Notes: generated by a model not told the origin, from the sequence alone. A DNA stretch of 64,000 bases from Panax quinquefolius (GCA_020205615.1 CM035168.1:125374795-125438794); one strand, 5' to 3'. Numbered from the stretch's first letter, positions 10,189 to 24,410 are shown. Numbers and translations: made by a program.

Positions 10189-12917
10189 TGTGATTTACCC
10201 CAAAATAGGTCCATTCCACCCAACCCATTCTCGAGTCGCCAAATACATGGTACGTAAAACAACTACAACTTTATTATCACAACAATAAAATCGTGAGTTT
10301 AAATACAAATATTATCTTCTAGACAATATTTATACTCAAATAAATCTTCATCACATTTATTGATACATTATTTTACAATAATGGTGAGGACTACTAAACA
10401 ACTCTCTAGAACCTTCATTCCATACCCCGACTAAGTACTGCATACATTCTCGCCTCCCGAGAAGAAAAATGGAACAACAAGGAAAAGGGTGAGCTCAACT
10501 AGCCCAAAGAAGAATACTATGACTAAGATAATATACAACAAATTATCGTTAGTCTCCAACAGGAAAAATCGATAGAATACAATGTATGACAAGTTTCGGA
10601 TCAATATTCGCAATGAAATAATAATTCATAGAAGAGTTACGTAGAATGAAATCTACTATAATCTATGAATTTAATACCCATCATCAATATTTTATCCCCT
10701 CAACATCAATCAATATTCATCTCAAATCAAATATTCATCTTTGCACTACGTGCCAAAGATATTCATCAATCGGTCGTGTTCATCTCAACACTGCTCATCT
10801 TTGCACTACGTGCCAAAGATATTCATCGATCGGTCATGTTCATTTAAACACTGCTTTCATCTTTTTACTACGTGCCAAAGATATTCATCATCCTAATATG
10901 TTCATTTAAACACTGCTCATCTTTGCACTACGGGCCAAAGATATTCTTCAGAAATCATTCATCTTTGCACTACTGGGCCAAAGATATTCAATAATATCAT
11001 CATTTAAGACCGAGGATGATGAAAATATTTTAAAGAAACGAATCCAAAGGAAACAAAATGACAAATATTATGGATTCGTACTTTAAACAATCCGAGTTCA
11101 AAAATACTTCATAAATAATCATAGTAAAGTAAAATTCAAGAATGATCAAAACATGGATACAATCAAAGCTAGTATCCGTAATAGATATTTTAGACGAAAA
11201 AGAAAAATTTTCATTTTTCTATGAATAGTCTTGATTCGTGAATAAAGGCCGATACGTGAATAAGTAACTCAGACACCAAAAGATAGAAATTCCACAAAAA
11301 ACATCTTCACGCTTCACTTCATGAATAGTACTTTCGTGAATAGTAACTCGTGAATAAGAACTCATGAATAGTAACCCCGACATAAAAAAGTTCCAAATTT
11401 GATAAAACTTCGGATCAACATTTCAAAGATAATGATATTGAAGAAATAATATCATTACGAAAAAAATAATATCCCTTACCTCAAAGAATCAAGATTTCTT
11501 AAGAAAAGATCGGAAGTGATCTTTGAATGAAACTTGTCTTGAATAAAGAACTCTCAAAGTATCTAAATACTCACAAAATACGCTCAATAATATAGAGAGA
11601 AAGAGAAAACTTTGTTTACGTGTGATTTTCAATTCTAACTTAGCCCTCTATTTATAGGAAAATGTTAGCCGTACAAGAAAGCGGACTTGACCTGCTTTGC
11701 GATGCTTTACCTCGCTACTTATTGCCACCCACCACATTTGAAATAAAATTCAGCACATTTCTTCACCAACCACAAGTGGGGCCCACTCAATTCTAGAATT
11801 TTCTACCAAAATCAATTATAACCCTACTTTCCGAATCAAACACCTCTTAAAATTTATAACAAATCATTCGTGAATTTTTACGGTTCAAAATTTGTGGACA
11901 TATACTCAACTTATGTATGTATAACATATCCAAAAATTACAACGATCCAACTATTTGATTAAAAATTATAACTCACACGCAATACATCGTAAAAATAATT
12001 GATTTGATTTTTAATACCTCCAATCCGACAAAATACAAATAAAACATCTCAAAGATTAATTCCTTCATTAATAACCACATAAATAAATCCATCATTTATA
12101 TTCATATAAAATAAATATTTCCTTATCATATGAATCAATAATTAATTATTCACAAATAATATTACGTAATCACATTTATGACAACCAAAGCCGCTTCTGT
12201 GAAAGAGGGCTTTCCAATAAGGATCTCTCCTTATTGGCGCCGCAATTAGGTGACCAAACCTCTCCTTAGATGTAACTTTCTAGACATTGCCAATAATGTT
12301 ATCTAATAATATTATTCAAATAATATGAATTATTGATCCGATAATGGAAATCATCATGCGATGACAATTATTGAACAACAATAATATAAAATATCAACGC
12401 AGCAATTATTGAATCAATAAAATAAAATATTGAATAAGAACTCACCGTGAAAATTATTGAGTAGTGCCATCTTACGTGCGAATCAATAATTCAACAATCT
12501 TTATCTAATACCGCGGTTCTCGTGCAACCACGCCAGACATCGTATTTTAACCAATTTGGGTATTCCATAGTCTTAATTGTAACAACCACGCCAGATTATT
12601 TATAACCACCCAAACTTTGTCGTTTTCCTCATCCAATCGCTTTCCGTTATGGGGCCCATACCATGGTCGCGTGAGTCGCATTTAATATTCTCGAACGATT
12701 CGAATATTCCACGACCAAACGAATATTCCCGACAAATGAATATTCCACGACCAAACGAATATTCCCAGATAAAAATGAATATTTTATAACCACTTGCTTA
12801 TTTTGAAATATTTACGTATTTAACCCTTAACTATCCACATTAATCAAATCAACCCTTACTATTTCAAAATAATAAATAAAGGAAATTCCTTTTATTTAAA
12901 AAATTTCTGGTCTTACA
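10189..12917 (-). repeat. 3' LTR of element B
   Basis: This copy includes four to five 55-60-base units on TTCATCTTTGCACTACGTGCC (about 10730-10990), a TGAATAGTAACTCG array (about 11225-11375), a TATA box at 11648-11657, the palindromic GTGGGGCCCAC at 11776-11786 upstream of it, the conserved GGTGACCAAACCTCTCC block near 12250, and GAATATTC palindromes near 12700-12785. Confidence 0.9.
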
Positions 12918-15613
12918 ACCTCCCTCCTTATGAAATTTAAATCCTCGAAATTGATGTACGTACTCGGTGTTTCGAAAAGGTAAAGATACCTCGCTTTCAT
13001 TTTCGCTTTCAACTCCCGTCATTTCCTCAATAAAGATGGTTTCTCCACAAAACTTTAACTTATGGTATAACCTCGATACATGGGTCATGTTCTTTCCTCT
13101 ACAAAATCTTGACAGTACACTCCTCGTGACGTTAAGTCTTCGCTATCTCGTCCGGGTTCTAACTCAATGACGTGTTTCGGTCATCCACATATTTACGTAA
13201 CATCGATACGTGAAAACGTTATGAACACGCGTCATACTTGGTGGTAAAACGCGAGTCTATAGGCCACGCTTCTATTCGATCGAGAATTTCAAATGGATTA
13301 ATAAATCGAAGGTTTGAGCTTTCCTCACCTCACCGATTCTCGCTTTTAAAATAACAACTTCTTGCACCTCCTTCTTCAAATTCATCATTTCGGTGTGTAG
13401 CTTGAATAACTTTAACTTTATCGATTAAAAGTCGATTATACTCGTATATCATCACGCATCAGATATCATCACGTGGGTACCTAGAGTTTTCATCTCCATC
13501 TCTATTATTTGTATATTATACGAAATGAGTCTTTGACAATATTGTACTTTCGTGATTGTATACGATCTTCTACTCAACACGCCGCCTACCACGTTCGCTT
13601 TTCCGGATGGCATGGTCGAACATGTCTTAAATGAGTCTCCTCTTGAGTTCTTCAAGCTCTTCCCACATTCCTTGCTCCATTCGAATTTTGTATCTCTACG
13701 AAATCACCACGTTAATGGAATAGCGATTCGAGAATATCCTTCAACGAATCTCCGATAATAACCAACTAAGCCTAGAAAGCTACGATTTCGATTCTCGACT
13801 TAGGTTGCTTCTCAACTCGTGACTCATATCCCAATCTTGGATAAAGACGTCCACAATGACACCTATCGGGTTACTTATCGCATCTAATATGACGTCCCCC
13901 ATAGAGAGTCTCGCTTAGTGAATTCCACAAAGGAAGTCACAAGATAAAGGCTCGGTACCAAATTCTATAGTTGAATTTTAACTCACGAGTTCAATAGAGC
14001 CATTCTATATGAGATTTTAGAAATGAGTTTTGTCTGGGGTTCAAAGTCGATACAAAATTTAATATCGCTTTTAGAGGTAAGCCAAGAAATTCTTCAGAAA
14101 TACGTCGGGAAAAATCAATAACAACAGAATATTATTCAAATCGACGTGTCTTTATTCAAATCCATAACATGGACTAAGAAAACTTGACATCCGTAATAAA
14201 CGAATGACTTCATGGCTTGATATGAAAATGTTTGATTACAATGGTTTGATTGCTTTGAATTGAATAACAAAGTTGCTTAGGAATATGAAAACTAACAACC
14301 TTACAAAAGCAATCAATTTGGCATGATGAGTAGTTAACCTTAAAATCACATCAAAAGCAAATATCTCTATAGAAATAAGGTTAACAGGTAATGTGATAGT
14401 GCCAACTCAAATCAAACAAGATTTCTAAACAACGAGATGTAATGAAAGTTTCTCTAACTGATTCTCCATAAATAAATCAAAGTCTAATTTCTCCGTAGTC
14501 AAGTTCAAACGTTGAAGCGCAAGCAAAGAGAGATAAAAGAATGGGTAGAATCCTATTATCTAGTAAGGTATAAACTTCGCAAGAATTTATAATTAACTAA
14601 CCCGTGCTAACTTCGTTCGGGTTCCTTGCATTTTTGACCGGTCACGACAAACGCTCTTCCAAGAACCGTTGACTTTGACTTTTCTGGGACATCCTTTTTG
14701 AGTCACCATTCACGCTGGACTGGGTTTCGATATCGTACAATCTCGAGCGATATGTCCTTCTTTTCCACAATTATAGCATACCTTGGAAGGCTTTGAATAG
14801 TTTGACCTTATATGTCCTCTCCTCTCCACATCTCAGAAGCATCTAACCGGCGATCGTTCTCTTCCCTAGAATTTGTTGATGGTGCGATGTTCTTTGCTTT
14901 GACGTCTTCCGTCATCGTTAAATCTTCTTTTTTAGATTGGACATCTCTTTCCATAATATCAACGTCGTGCGGCTTTTTACCCATGCATCACTCATTCTCA
15001 CTGTTCGCTTATTTCTTCTTTCACCGAGATTCCGACTTTATCATCTTATACTCTGCCAAAGAGTGCTTCAGTTCAAGCATCACGTATCGGGTAACACAAG
15101 CTTGAATCGTTGCATCCTTTTGCTCCACGATTTTCTACGCAATTCTTTAGCTTTTTCTTCTAACTCATGAATACGATTTTGCAATTCTATATTTCGATCA
15201 TAAAATACCTCTAATAAACTCTCTTGGTGCCTCTTCTCTTCCTCTTCTTCCTCACTCTCACCGTTACCTCTGCGATTATCTCTTGTGCTGCAACTATCAA
15301 TTCTTCACTCACCACATGGATATCTCTAATTCCTTCTTCACCGACATCACATTATCCCGGTTGGCGATTAGAGGTGTCTCCACGATCTCATTCACTCCAT
15401 TGTTAACGCTCTCAAAGTGACCATTCTAAAAAAAAACTATCATAAAACAAGGGTTAATTAAATAAATTAACAAATCACATAATACCCTATAATATGACCA
15501 ACCAACAAATAAGCTTAGGTAGGACACACTAGCGAAGGATTTACTCGTCTCTCCTCCTAGTTTTATTCCCCGATCTCCGCCAGAGATCATATCCCTAAGC
15601 TCGATACCAACCG
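12918..15613 (-). pseudogene. Element B internal region: gag, zinc knuckle, protease, RT/RNase H/integrase stubs
   Basis: Read on the - strand from the primer site (about 15595-15613), it runs as a degraded gag (about 15420-14800), knuckle [14 protein letters not shown] (about 14780-14745), protease (about 14570-14150), RT N-terminal linker (about 14100-13900), then LVGYY-type RT C-terminus fused at 13605-13615 to the RNase H tail LSRRSYT, then integrase C-terminus and chromodomain-like tail, and polypurine tract (12918-12930). The RT core with its DD motif, the RNase H core and the integrase DDE core are absent. Many stops are present. Confidence 0.8.
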
Positions 15614-18362
15614 TGATGGCGACCCCAAAATAGGTCCATTCCACCCAACCCATTCTCGAGTCGCCAAATACATGGTACGTAAACAACTACAACTTTATTA
15701 TCACAACAATAAAATCGTGAGTTTAAATACAAATATTATCTTCTAGATAATATTTATACTCAAATAAATCCTCATCACATTTATTGATACATTATTTTAC
15801 AATAATGGTGAGGACTACTAAACAACTCTCTCTAGAACCTTCATTCCATACTCCCGACTAAGACTTCGCTACATTCTCGCCTCCCGAGAAGAAAAAATGG
15901 AACAACAAGGAAAAGGGTGAGCTCAACTAGCCCAAAGAAGAATACTATGACTAAGATAATATACAACAAATTATCGTTAGTCTCCAACAGGAAAAAAAAT
16001 CGATAGAATACAATAGACAACAAGTTTCGGATCAATATTCGCAATGAAATAATAATTCATAGAAGAGTTACGTAGAGAATGAAATCTACTATAATCTATG
16101 AATTTAATATCCATCATCAATATTTTATCCTCGTAACATCAATCAATATTCATCTCAAATCAAATATTCATCTTTGCACCACTGGGCCAAAGATATTCAT
16201 CAATCTATCATGTTCATCTCAACACTGCTCATCTTTTGCACTACTGAGCCAAAGATATTCATCGATCATCATGTTCATTTAAACACCGCTCATCTTTGCA
16301 CCATACAGGCCAAAAGATATTCATCGATCGGTCATGTTCATTTAAACACCGCTTCATCTTTGCACTACAGCCAAAGATATTCTTCAGAAATCATTCATCT
16401 TTGCACTACAGCCAAAGATATTCAATAATATCATCATTTAAGACCGAGGATGATGAAAAATATTTTTAAAGAAACGAATCCAAAGAAACAAAATGACAAA
16501 TATTATGGATTCGTGACTTTTTAAACAATCCGAAGTTCAAAAATACTTCATAAATAATCATAGTGAAGTAAAATTCAAGAATGATCAAAACATGGATACA
16601 ATCAAAGCTAGTATCCGTAATAGATATTTTAGACGAAAAGAAAAATTTTCATTTTTCTATGAATAGTCTTAGATTCGTGAATAGTGCCGTGATATCGTGA
16701 ATAAGAATCTCAGACCAAAAGATAGAAATTCCACAAAAAAATCTTCTTCACGCTTCATGAATAGTACTCGTGAATAGTAACTCGTGAATAAGAACTCATG
16801 AATAAATAACCCTCCCGATATGAAAAAGTTCCAAATTTGATAAAACTTGGATCAACATTTCAAAGATAATGATATTGAAGAAATAATATCATTACGAAAA
16901 AAATAATATCCTTACCTCAAAGAATCAAGATTTCTGAAGGAAAGATCTAAGTGATCTTTGAATGAAACTTGTCTTGAATAAAGAACTCTCAAAGTATCTA
17001 AATACTCACAAAATACGCTCAATAATATAGAGAGAGAAAGAGAAAACTTTGTTTACGTGTGATTTTCAATTCTAACTTAGCCCTCTATTTATAGGAAAAT
17101 GTTAGCACGTAAAGCGGCATTTTGACCGCTACACCGATGGCTTTACTCGCTACTATTGCCACCCACCACATTTGAAATAAAATTCAGCACATTTCTTCAC
17201 CAACCACAAGTGGGGCCCACTCAATTCTAGAATTTTCCACCAAAATCAATTATAACCCTACTTTTCCTAATCAAACACCTCTTAAAATTTATAACAAATC
17301 ATTCGTGAATTTTAATTGGTTCAAAATTTGTGGACATATACTCAACTTATGTATGTATAACATATCCAAAAATTACAACGATCCAACTATTTGATTAAAA
17401 TTATAACTCACATAATACATCGTAAAAATACTTGATTTGATTTTTAATACCTCCAATCCGACAAAATACAAATAAAACATCTCAAAGATTAATTCCTTCA
17501 TTAATAACCACATAAATAAATCCATCATTTATATTCATATAAAATAAATATTTCCTTATCATATGAATCAATAATTAATTATTCACAAATAATATTACGA
17601 AATCACATTTATGATGACCAGTAGTTCCTGGAAAGGGGGGCTTCCAATAAGGATCTCTCCTTCTTGGCAATGCAATTAGGTGACCAAACCTCTCCTTATG
17701 TAACTTTCTAGACATTGCCAATAATGTTATCTAATAATATTATTCAAATAATATGAATTATTGATCCGATAATGGGAATATCGTGCGTTGACAATTATTG
17801 AACAACAATAATATAAAATATCAACGCAAAGAATTATTGAATCAATAAAATAAAATATTGAATAAGAATTCATCGTGAAAATTATTGAGTAGTGCCATCT
17901 TACGTATTTAATCAATAATTCAACAATCTTGTCATGCAATACGCGTGCTACTTCTTTCGTCAACCACCACGCAGACATTCTTGTATTTTAACCACCGGGT
18001 ATTCCAATAGTCTTAACGATGTAACAATAACTACGCTCGTTATTTATAACCACCCAAACTTTGTCGCTTTTCTCATCCAATCGCTTTCAGTATGGGGCCC
18101 ATACATACATTACCGTCGTGCATTTAATATTCCCACAAAGATTTAATATTCTACGACCAAACGAATATTCCCCGATGCGAAATATTCCACGCACCAAACG
18201 AATATTCCCCGATAAAAATGAATATTTTATAACCACTTGCTTATTTTGAAATATTTGCGTATTTAACCCTTAACTATCCACATTAATCAAATCAACCCTT
18301 ACTATTTCAAAATAATAAATAAAGGAAATTTCTTTTATTTAAAAAATTTGAGGGGTCTTACA
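15614..18362 (-). repeat. 5' LTR of element B
   Basis: Matches 10189-12917 over its length, with a TATA box at 17085-17094 on the - strand. Differences from the sister LTR cluster in short spots, for example the gap between ATTTATGA and GGATCTCTCC. Confidence 0.9.
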
Positions 18363-18367
18363 CCATT

Positions 18368-21300
18368 ACCTTACCGATTGACAATTTTATCTCTTTAAAG
18401 ATACTTGCTTTTGATGTGATTTTAGGGATTGATTGGTTAACTACTCATCATGCCAAAATTGATTGTTTTCGTAAGGTTGTTAGTTTTCATATTCCTAACC
18501 AACCCGTTGTATGGATTCAAGCAACTAAACCATTAAAATCAATCAACGCTCATATCTAATCATAAAGCTATTCGTTTATTGAAAAAGCGGATGTCGAAGC
18601 TTTCTTAGCCCATGTTATGGATTTGAATAAAGACACGTCAAATTTGAATAATATTCCCGTTGTTATCGACTTTTCGACGATTTCAAGAACTTCCCTGCCT
18701 ACCCCGAACGTGAAGTTGAATTCTTTATTGATCTTGAACTTTGATGCAAAAGCCCATTTCTAAAACCCCATATCGAATGGCTCCTATTGAACTTCGTGAG
18801 TTAAAGGTTCAACTACGAGAATTGTTAGACATCGGTTTCATTCGGCCCTAAGTACATCTCCTTGGGGTGCTCCTATTTTATTCGTAAAAAGAAAGAAGAC
18901 GGAGTATGCGACTTTGTATTGACTATCGGGAATTGAACCATGTCACCATCAAGAATAAGTATCCTCTACCTCGTATTGATGACTTGTTTGACCAACATTC
19001 TGAGGCACAATTCTTTTCAAAAATCGATCTTCGCTCGGATATCATCAAATGAAGATTAGAACCGAGGATATTCCAAAGACGCCTTTTAACTTCGGTATGG
19101 GCATTATGAATTCTTAGTCATGTCTTTCGGATGACTAATGCTCCTATGACTTTCATGGATATGATGAACCGAGTATTTAAGGAATATTTGGATCGGTTTG
19201 TTGTTGTCTTTATTGATGACATCCTCATATATTCCAAAAGTCGTGAAGATCATGAGCACCATTTGAAGTCGGTACTCCAAAGGCTTCGTGAAAACAAACT
19301 ATATGCCAAATTGAAGAAATGCGAGTTCGGCTTGAGGAAGTAGCATTCCTTGGGCACGAAGTGTCGAAACATGGAGTATCTGTTGATCCGTGAAGATTGA
19401 AGCAATACAAGTTAGAGAGCAACCAAGTTTGCGGATCAAGTACGTAGTTTTTTAGGCTTAGTTGGTTATTATCGGAGATTTGTGGAAGGGTTTTCTCGAA
19501 TCGCTACTTCATTAACCCACTAACTCGGAAGGATACAAAATTCGTTTGGAGTGAAGTATCGCGAGAAGAGTTTCCAAGAGCTTAAGAGGAGACTTATTTC
19601 GACTGTTACAACAATACCATCCGGTTTGATGGATTTGTTATCTCAAATGATGCTTGAAAAAGGGTTAGGATGTGTTCTCATGCAACGTGGGAAAGTCATA
19701 GCCTATGCGCCTCGCGACAACTTAAAAAAGAGTATGAGAGGAATTATCCTACTCATGATCTAGAGTTAGCGTACAATCGTTTTCGCTTAAAGATATGGAG
19801 GCACTATCTATATGGGGAGAAAGTGGAGATATATTCGCACCATAAAAGCCTTAAATATTTCTTCACTCAAAAAGAACTCAACATCGCGGCAATGACGTTG
19901 GCTCGAGCTATTGAAAGACTACGACCACACTATTCAATACCATCCCGGAAAAGCGAACGTGGTATGGACGCGTTGAGTAGAAGATCATATGCGGAACGAA
20001 AGTGCGATGATGTCAAGTATACGACGCGTAGAGCCAACTTTAATAGAAAAGTTAAGGTTGCTTTCAAGCCACCGAATCTTGAGGTGATGCGTATGAAGAA
20101 GAAAGTACAAGAAGGAGCTATTCCTAAGCGAGAATTGATGAAGAAGGAATACTTGAGTCCACTCTAGACTTTGTGTTCCTAATGACTACGATTTGAAGTA
20201 CAAGATTATGATGGAGGCACACAATACACCATTTGCAATCCATCCTGGAAGTACTAAAATGTATCGTGATCTTCACATACATTTTGGTGGAACAATATGA
20301 AGAGAGAGATTGCAAAGTTTATCTCAATGTGTTTAACTTGTCAACGTGTAAAGGCGAGCATCTTGTACCTAAGGGTCCGTTGCAACCACTTGAGATTCCG
20401 AAATGGAAGTGGGAACACATTACCATGAATTTCGTTACATTTGGTCTTCCTACGGTTTCTCAAGGCATCAATGCTATTTGGGTTATTGTTGATAGATTAA
20501 CCAAGTCTGCTCATTTTCTTGCCGATACGGAGAATTATTCCTTGATAGTCTTGCTAGTATGTGCGTGAATGAGATTGTGAGGTTGCATGGCATGCCCAGA
20601 TCCATAGTTTTGGATCGTGACCCAAGATTCACTTCAAGATTTTGGGTTAGCTTGCAAAAAAAGCTATGGGCACGGTTTTGCGATTTAGTTCTAAGATACC
20701 ATCCCCAAAACGGACGGACAATCGAGTGGATTATTCAAACTCTTGAAGATCTATTAAGACTCGTGTCCTAGACTTCAAGGGTAGTTGGGATAAGTATTTA
20801 CCATTGGTGGAATTCTCCTACAACAACAGCTTATCGTGCAAGTATAGGTGTGGCTCCATTCAAGCATTATATGGACGAAAATGTCGTTCTCCAATATGTT
20901 GGGATGAGGTGGGTGAAGCAACATTGTTGGGACCCGAAGTTAAGACGTATTTACTATCGAAAAGATCCAAATGATTCGACAACGTATACAAACCAAGCAC
21001 AAGATCGACAAAAAGAGTTATGCGGATCTTCATCGAAAGGACGTGGAATTTAGTGTAGGGGATCATGTATTGTCATGAGTTGCTCCATGGAAGGGAGTTA
21101 CAAGATTTGGGAAGAGAGGAAAGCTCAATCCACGATTTATCGTCCATTTCAAATTCTTGACCGAGTAGGAAATGTAGCCTATAGACTTAAGCATTACCTC
21201 AGTATGTCTCGTGTTCATAATGTGTTTCACATATCTCATGCTTCAGAATATGTGAAAGACCCGAACCACGTTATAGAAGTTGTAACCTTGATTTAAATAG

Positions 21301-21510
21301 CCAAGACTTAACGTATGAGGAGGTACCACAAGATCTTGGATAGAATGAGCATGTCCTACGCCAAGAAAGGTCATACCACAAGTTAAAGTTTTGTGGAGGA
21401 ATCATGCTATAGAGGAAATGACCGGGAATTGAAACGGAAATGAAAGCGAGGTATCCTCACCTTTTCAAAACACAGTATCGTGACGTCCAATTTCGAGGAC
21501 GAAATTTCAT
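18368..21510 (+). pseudogene. Element A pol remnant: protease end, RT, RNase H, integrase, chromodomain-like tail
   Basis: The frame resumes after element B with the protease end (IDWLTTHHAK, about 18435). RT follows at about 18660-19500 with the catalytic box [11 protein letters not shown] at about 19207-19240. The thumb/connection reads SLVGYYRRFVEG-like at about 19460. RNase H at about 19620-19980 includes LGCVLMQ and [10 protein letters not shown] and ends DALSRRSY. Integrase at about 20290-20770 has CLTCQRVK-like, VIVDRLTKSAHF, LDRDPRFTSRFW and RYHPQNGR. The C-terminal part has SRVHNVFHIS (about 21200) and a chromodomain-like end. Stops and frame slips occur throughout. Two copies of CAATACCATCC, at 19612-19622 and 19935-19945, flank the RNase H core; see findings. 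Confidence 0.85.
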
Positions 21511-21522
21511 AAGGAGGGAGGT
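21511..21522 (+). other. Polypurine tract of element A
   Basis: AAGGAGGGAGGT lies immediately before the 3' LTR start, the usual plus-strand primer position. The same tract appears reversed next to the left LTRs of B, C, D and F. Confidence 0.85.
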
Positions 21523-24176
21523 TGTAAGACCCCAACTTATTATTAATGAAATTTAATTTTCTATTTATTATTTTGAAATAGTAGTATTGATTTGATTAAT
21601 GTGGATAGTTAGGGGTAAAATACGCAAATACTTCAAAATAAGCAAAGGGTTATAAAATATTCATTGTTGTCGGGGAATATTCGTTTGGTCGTGGAATATT
21701 CAGATCGCTTCGGAATATTCGTGCGACCACAACCAATGTGTGGGCCCCATAACTGAAAAGCAATTGGATGAAGAAAACGACAAATATAAGTGGTTTAAAA
21801 ATAATCTACAGTAGTTATTCTGTTAATACTGTTAAAATACCCTATGGTTAAAACACAAGAAGCATACCAGATATTGCACCAATTGTTGATTCTTACGTAA
21901 GAAGAAGGCACTACTCAATAATGGTTACGATAATTATCATAAGTATTTTATCGAGTTAATAATTCAATTGCGTTGATATTTTATATTCATTGTTGTTTCA
22001 ATAATTGTCATTACACGTTATTTTCATTATCGAAGCAATAATTCATATTATCCTAATAACATTATTAGATAACATTATTGGCAATGTCTAGAAAGTTCGC
22101 TCTAAGGAGAGGTTTGGTCACCTAATCAATGCCACCAAGAAGAAGAAATTCTTATTGAAAGCCCCTTTTCTTGGAACCGCCTCGTCACAATATTGTGATT
22201 CTCAGAATATTATTTGTGAATAATTAATTATTGATTCATATGATGAGGAAAATATTGATTTTATGTGGATATAGATGGAGAAAAATTTTAATGTGACAAT
22301 TGTTGAAAATTGAAATTTTATCTTTTCTCGATAAGATAATGTATTATTATATTTTAATAATATAATAATGGTGATATTTTTACAACGAATGTGGGATATA
22401 TGAGTATCTGAGGAGGAAGAGTATTTTTGTTGCAATAAATATTTAAAACATGTTAAACATGTCTCTTGGACCCCATTTATTATCGAAATTTGATTATAGC
22501 ACAATAAAATCGCCTGCTTTTGTGGATTTCGGTCAATTTCTGCTTGGAATTTGGAAAAACTTTTTCTGCAAAGTTGTAGAGAATTGAATTTCCTATAAAA
22601 CCCGCGAGATTCAATTTTCTGATAAAAGGGCTATTTATTATGAATTATTGATGTTCAAATTCTGAATAATTGATTTTTGGGAGTTTTATTAATTTTATTA
22701 AGAAAAACGCTTTTATTGATTTTGGTGAGGGGGGACCATTTGTTTGGCTGATAATTTGAATCTTAGAAAGTGTATGAGAAATTATAATATATATATTAAT
22801 ATTTTATTAAATTTTCTGCTTGGTGTTCTAAGCAATTTCCTATAAATAGGGTGCTTGGGTTAGAATTGAAAATCACACCGTAAATCAAGTTTCTCTCTAT
22901 ATTATCGAGCGTATTCTTGTGAGTATTTTGAGTATACTTTGAGTATTGCTATACTGATTCTGCAAGTCCAAGTCATAGCATATATCCTGTTTCAAATTTA
23001 AGACCGATCTTTCGAGGTAAGGGATGTTATTTTCTTCAAATGATATTATTTCTTCAATATCATTATCTTTGAAATATTGGTTGAAACTTTTTATCAAATT
23101 TGGAACTTTTTCATGCTCTGGTTACTATTCATGAGTTACTATTCACGATTACTATTCATGAGTTACTATTCACGGTACTATTCACGTAAGCGTGAAGATG
23201 TTTTTTATGGAATTTCTATCTTTTGGTGTCGAGTTACTATTCACGATACTCGTGACTATTTACCTAAAAAATAAAATTTCTTTTTTTTGTCCAAAATATC
23301 TATTCTGGATACTAGCTTTGATTGTATCCATGTTTTGATCATTCTTGAATTTTACACCACTATGACTATTTTTGAGGTATTTTTTTGGACGTGGATAAAA
23401 CCAAGTACGAATCCTTAATCCTTAATCCTTGTCATTTTGTTTCACTGGATTCGTTTCTTTAAAAATATTTTTCATCATCTTCAGCCTTAAATGATGATAT
23501 TATTGAATATCTTTGGCCTGTAGTGCAAAAGATGAATGATTTCTGAAGAATATCTTTGGTAGTAGTGCAAAGATGAACAGTGTTTAGATGAACATGACTA
23601 ATCGATGAATATCTTTGGCACAGAGTGCAAAGATGAATATTTGATTCCGATGTATATTGATTGATGTTACGGGGATAAAAGATAGACGATGAACTTTTAA
23701 ATTCATACATGTAAGATAGTAGTTTGCATTCTCTACTTAACTCTTCTAATGAATTATTATTTCATTGCGAATATTGATTTAAAATTTGTTGTCTATTGTA
23801 TTCTATTAGATTTTTCCTGTTGAAGACTAACGATAATTTGTTGTATATTATCTTAGTCATAATATTCTTTACCGGGCTAGTTGAGCTCACCCTTTTCCTT
23901 TTGTTCCATTTTTCTGAGGGCTGGCGAGAATATAGCGAGTACGCCTGGGGTATGGAATGAAGGTTTTAGAGAAAGTTGTATAGTAGTCCTCACCATTTTG
24001 TAAAATAATGTATCAATAAATGTGATGAGGATTTATTTGAGTATGGATATTGTCTGAAGATAATATTTGTATTCAAACTCACGCTTTCTTGTTGTAATAA
24101 TAAAGTTGTAGTTGTTTCTGTACCATGTATTGACAACTCAGAATGGGTGATGTATACCTATTTTGGGGGCGTCACA
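21523..24176 (+). repeat. 3' LTR of element A
   Basis: Pairs with 5912-8590, with the same start TGTAAGACCCC and end GGGCGTCACA, and the same internal arrays and TATA box (near 22848). Confidence 0.92.
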
Positions 24177-24181
24177 TCAAT

Positions 24182-24410
24182 GATACATAGTATCCAACTC
24201 AGCAGTATTCAGTAACCATTATAATATTACGAAATAAGCAATTAAGTATTAGTTAGTAACCAATATAATATTACATAGTAACCAAGTTAACATTAGTCAG
24301 TAAACAATTCAACATTAATTAGTAATATTATTCAGTAATTAAGACAACATTAGTCAGTAACTAATACAATTTAAAATATGATACAATAATTTATAATTTG
24401 TATTAGTTAC
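24182..24410 (-). repeat. GTAACC-repeat half of transposase intron, right of element A
   Basis: Continuation of 5466-5906 with the same CAGTAACCAA units. The donor GTAACT on the - strand (24410-24405) is itself one unit of the repeat. Confidence 0.75.

Larger units (their letters stand above)
10189..18362 (-). mobile_element. LTR retrotransposon B, non-autonomous, nested inside element A
   Basis: On the + strand the element starts TGTGATTTACCCC at 10189 and ends GGGGTCTTACA at 18362, flanked by CCATT at 10184-10188 and 18363-18367. The LTRs are 2729 bases (10189-12917, its 3' LTR) and 2749 bases (15614-18362, its 5' LTR). The internal region is only 2.7 kb. It shares LTR architecture with C and F and has the same missing polymerase cores, so it probably moved using proteins from elsewhere. 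Confidence 0.92.
5912..24176 (+). mobile_element. Ty3/gypsy LTR retrotransposon A, chromovirus type, interrupted by element B
   Basis: The element starts TGTAAGACCCC at 5912, ends GGGCGTCACA at 24176, and is flanked by the 5-bp target duplication TCAAT (5907-5911 and 24177-24181). The LTRs are 2679 and 2654 bases. Removing nested element B and its duplicate CCATT leaves about 10.1 kb with a 4.75-kb internal region. Gene order gag, protease, RT, RNase H, integrase, chromodomain-like tail marks Ty3/gypsy. The long LTRs and the tail motif around VLWRNHAIEEMT suggest the Tekay/Del lineage, from family knowledge. Coding frames carry many stops and slips, so this copy is inactive as written. It sits in an intron of the MULE transposase. 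Confidence 0.92.

Noticed and set aside
10730..10990. Regularly spaced repeats (TTCATCTTTGCACTA units) resembling a CRISPR array
   Set aside because: The units lie inside LTRs at the same place in every copy, the spacers are also alike between units, and the DNA is from a plant nucleus. They are LTR tandem repeats.
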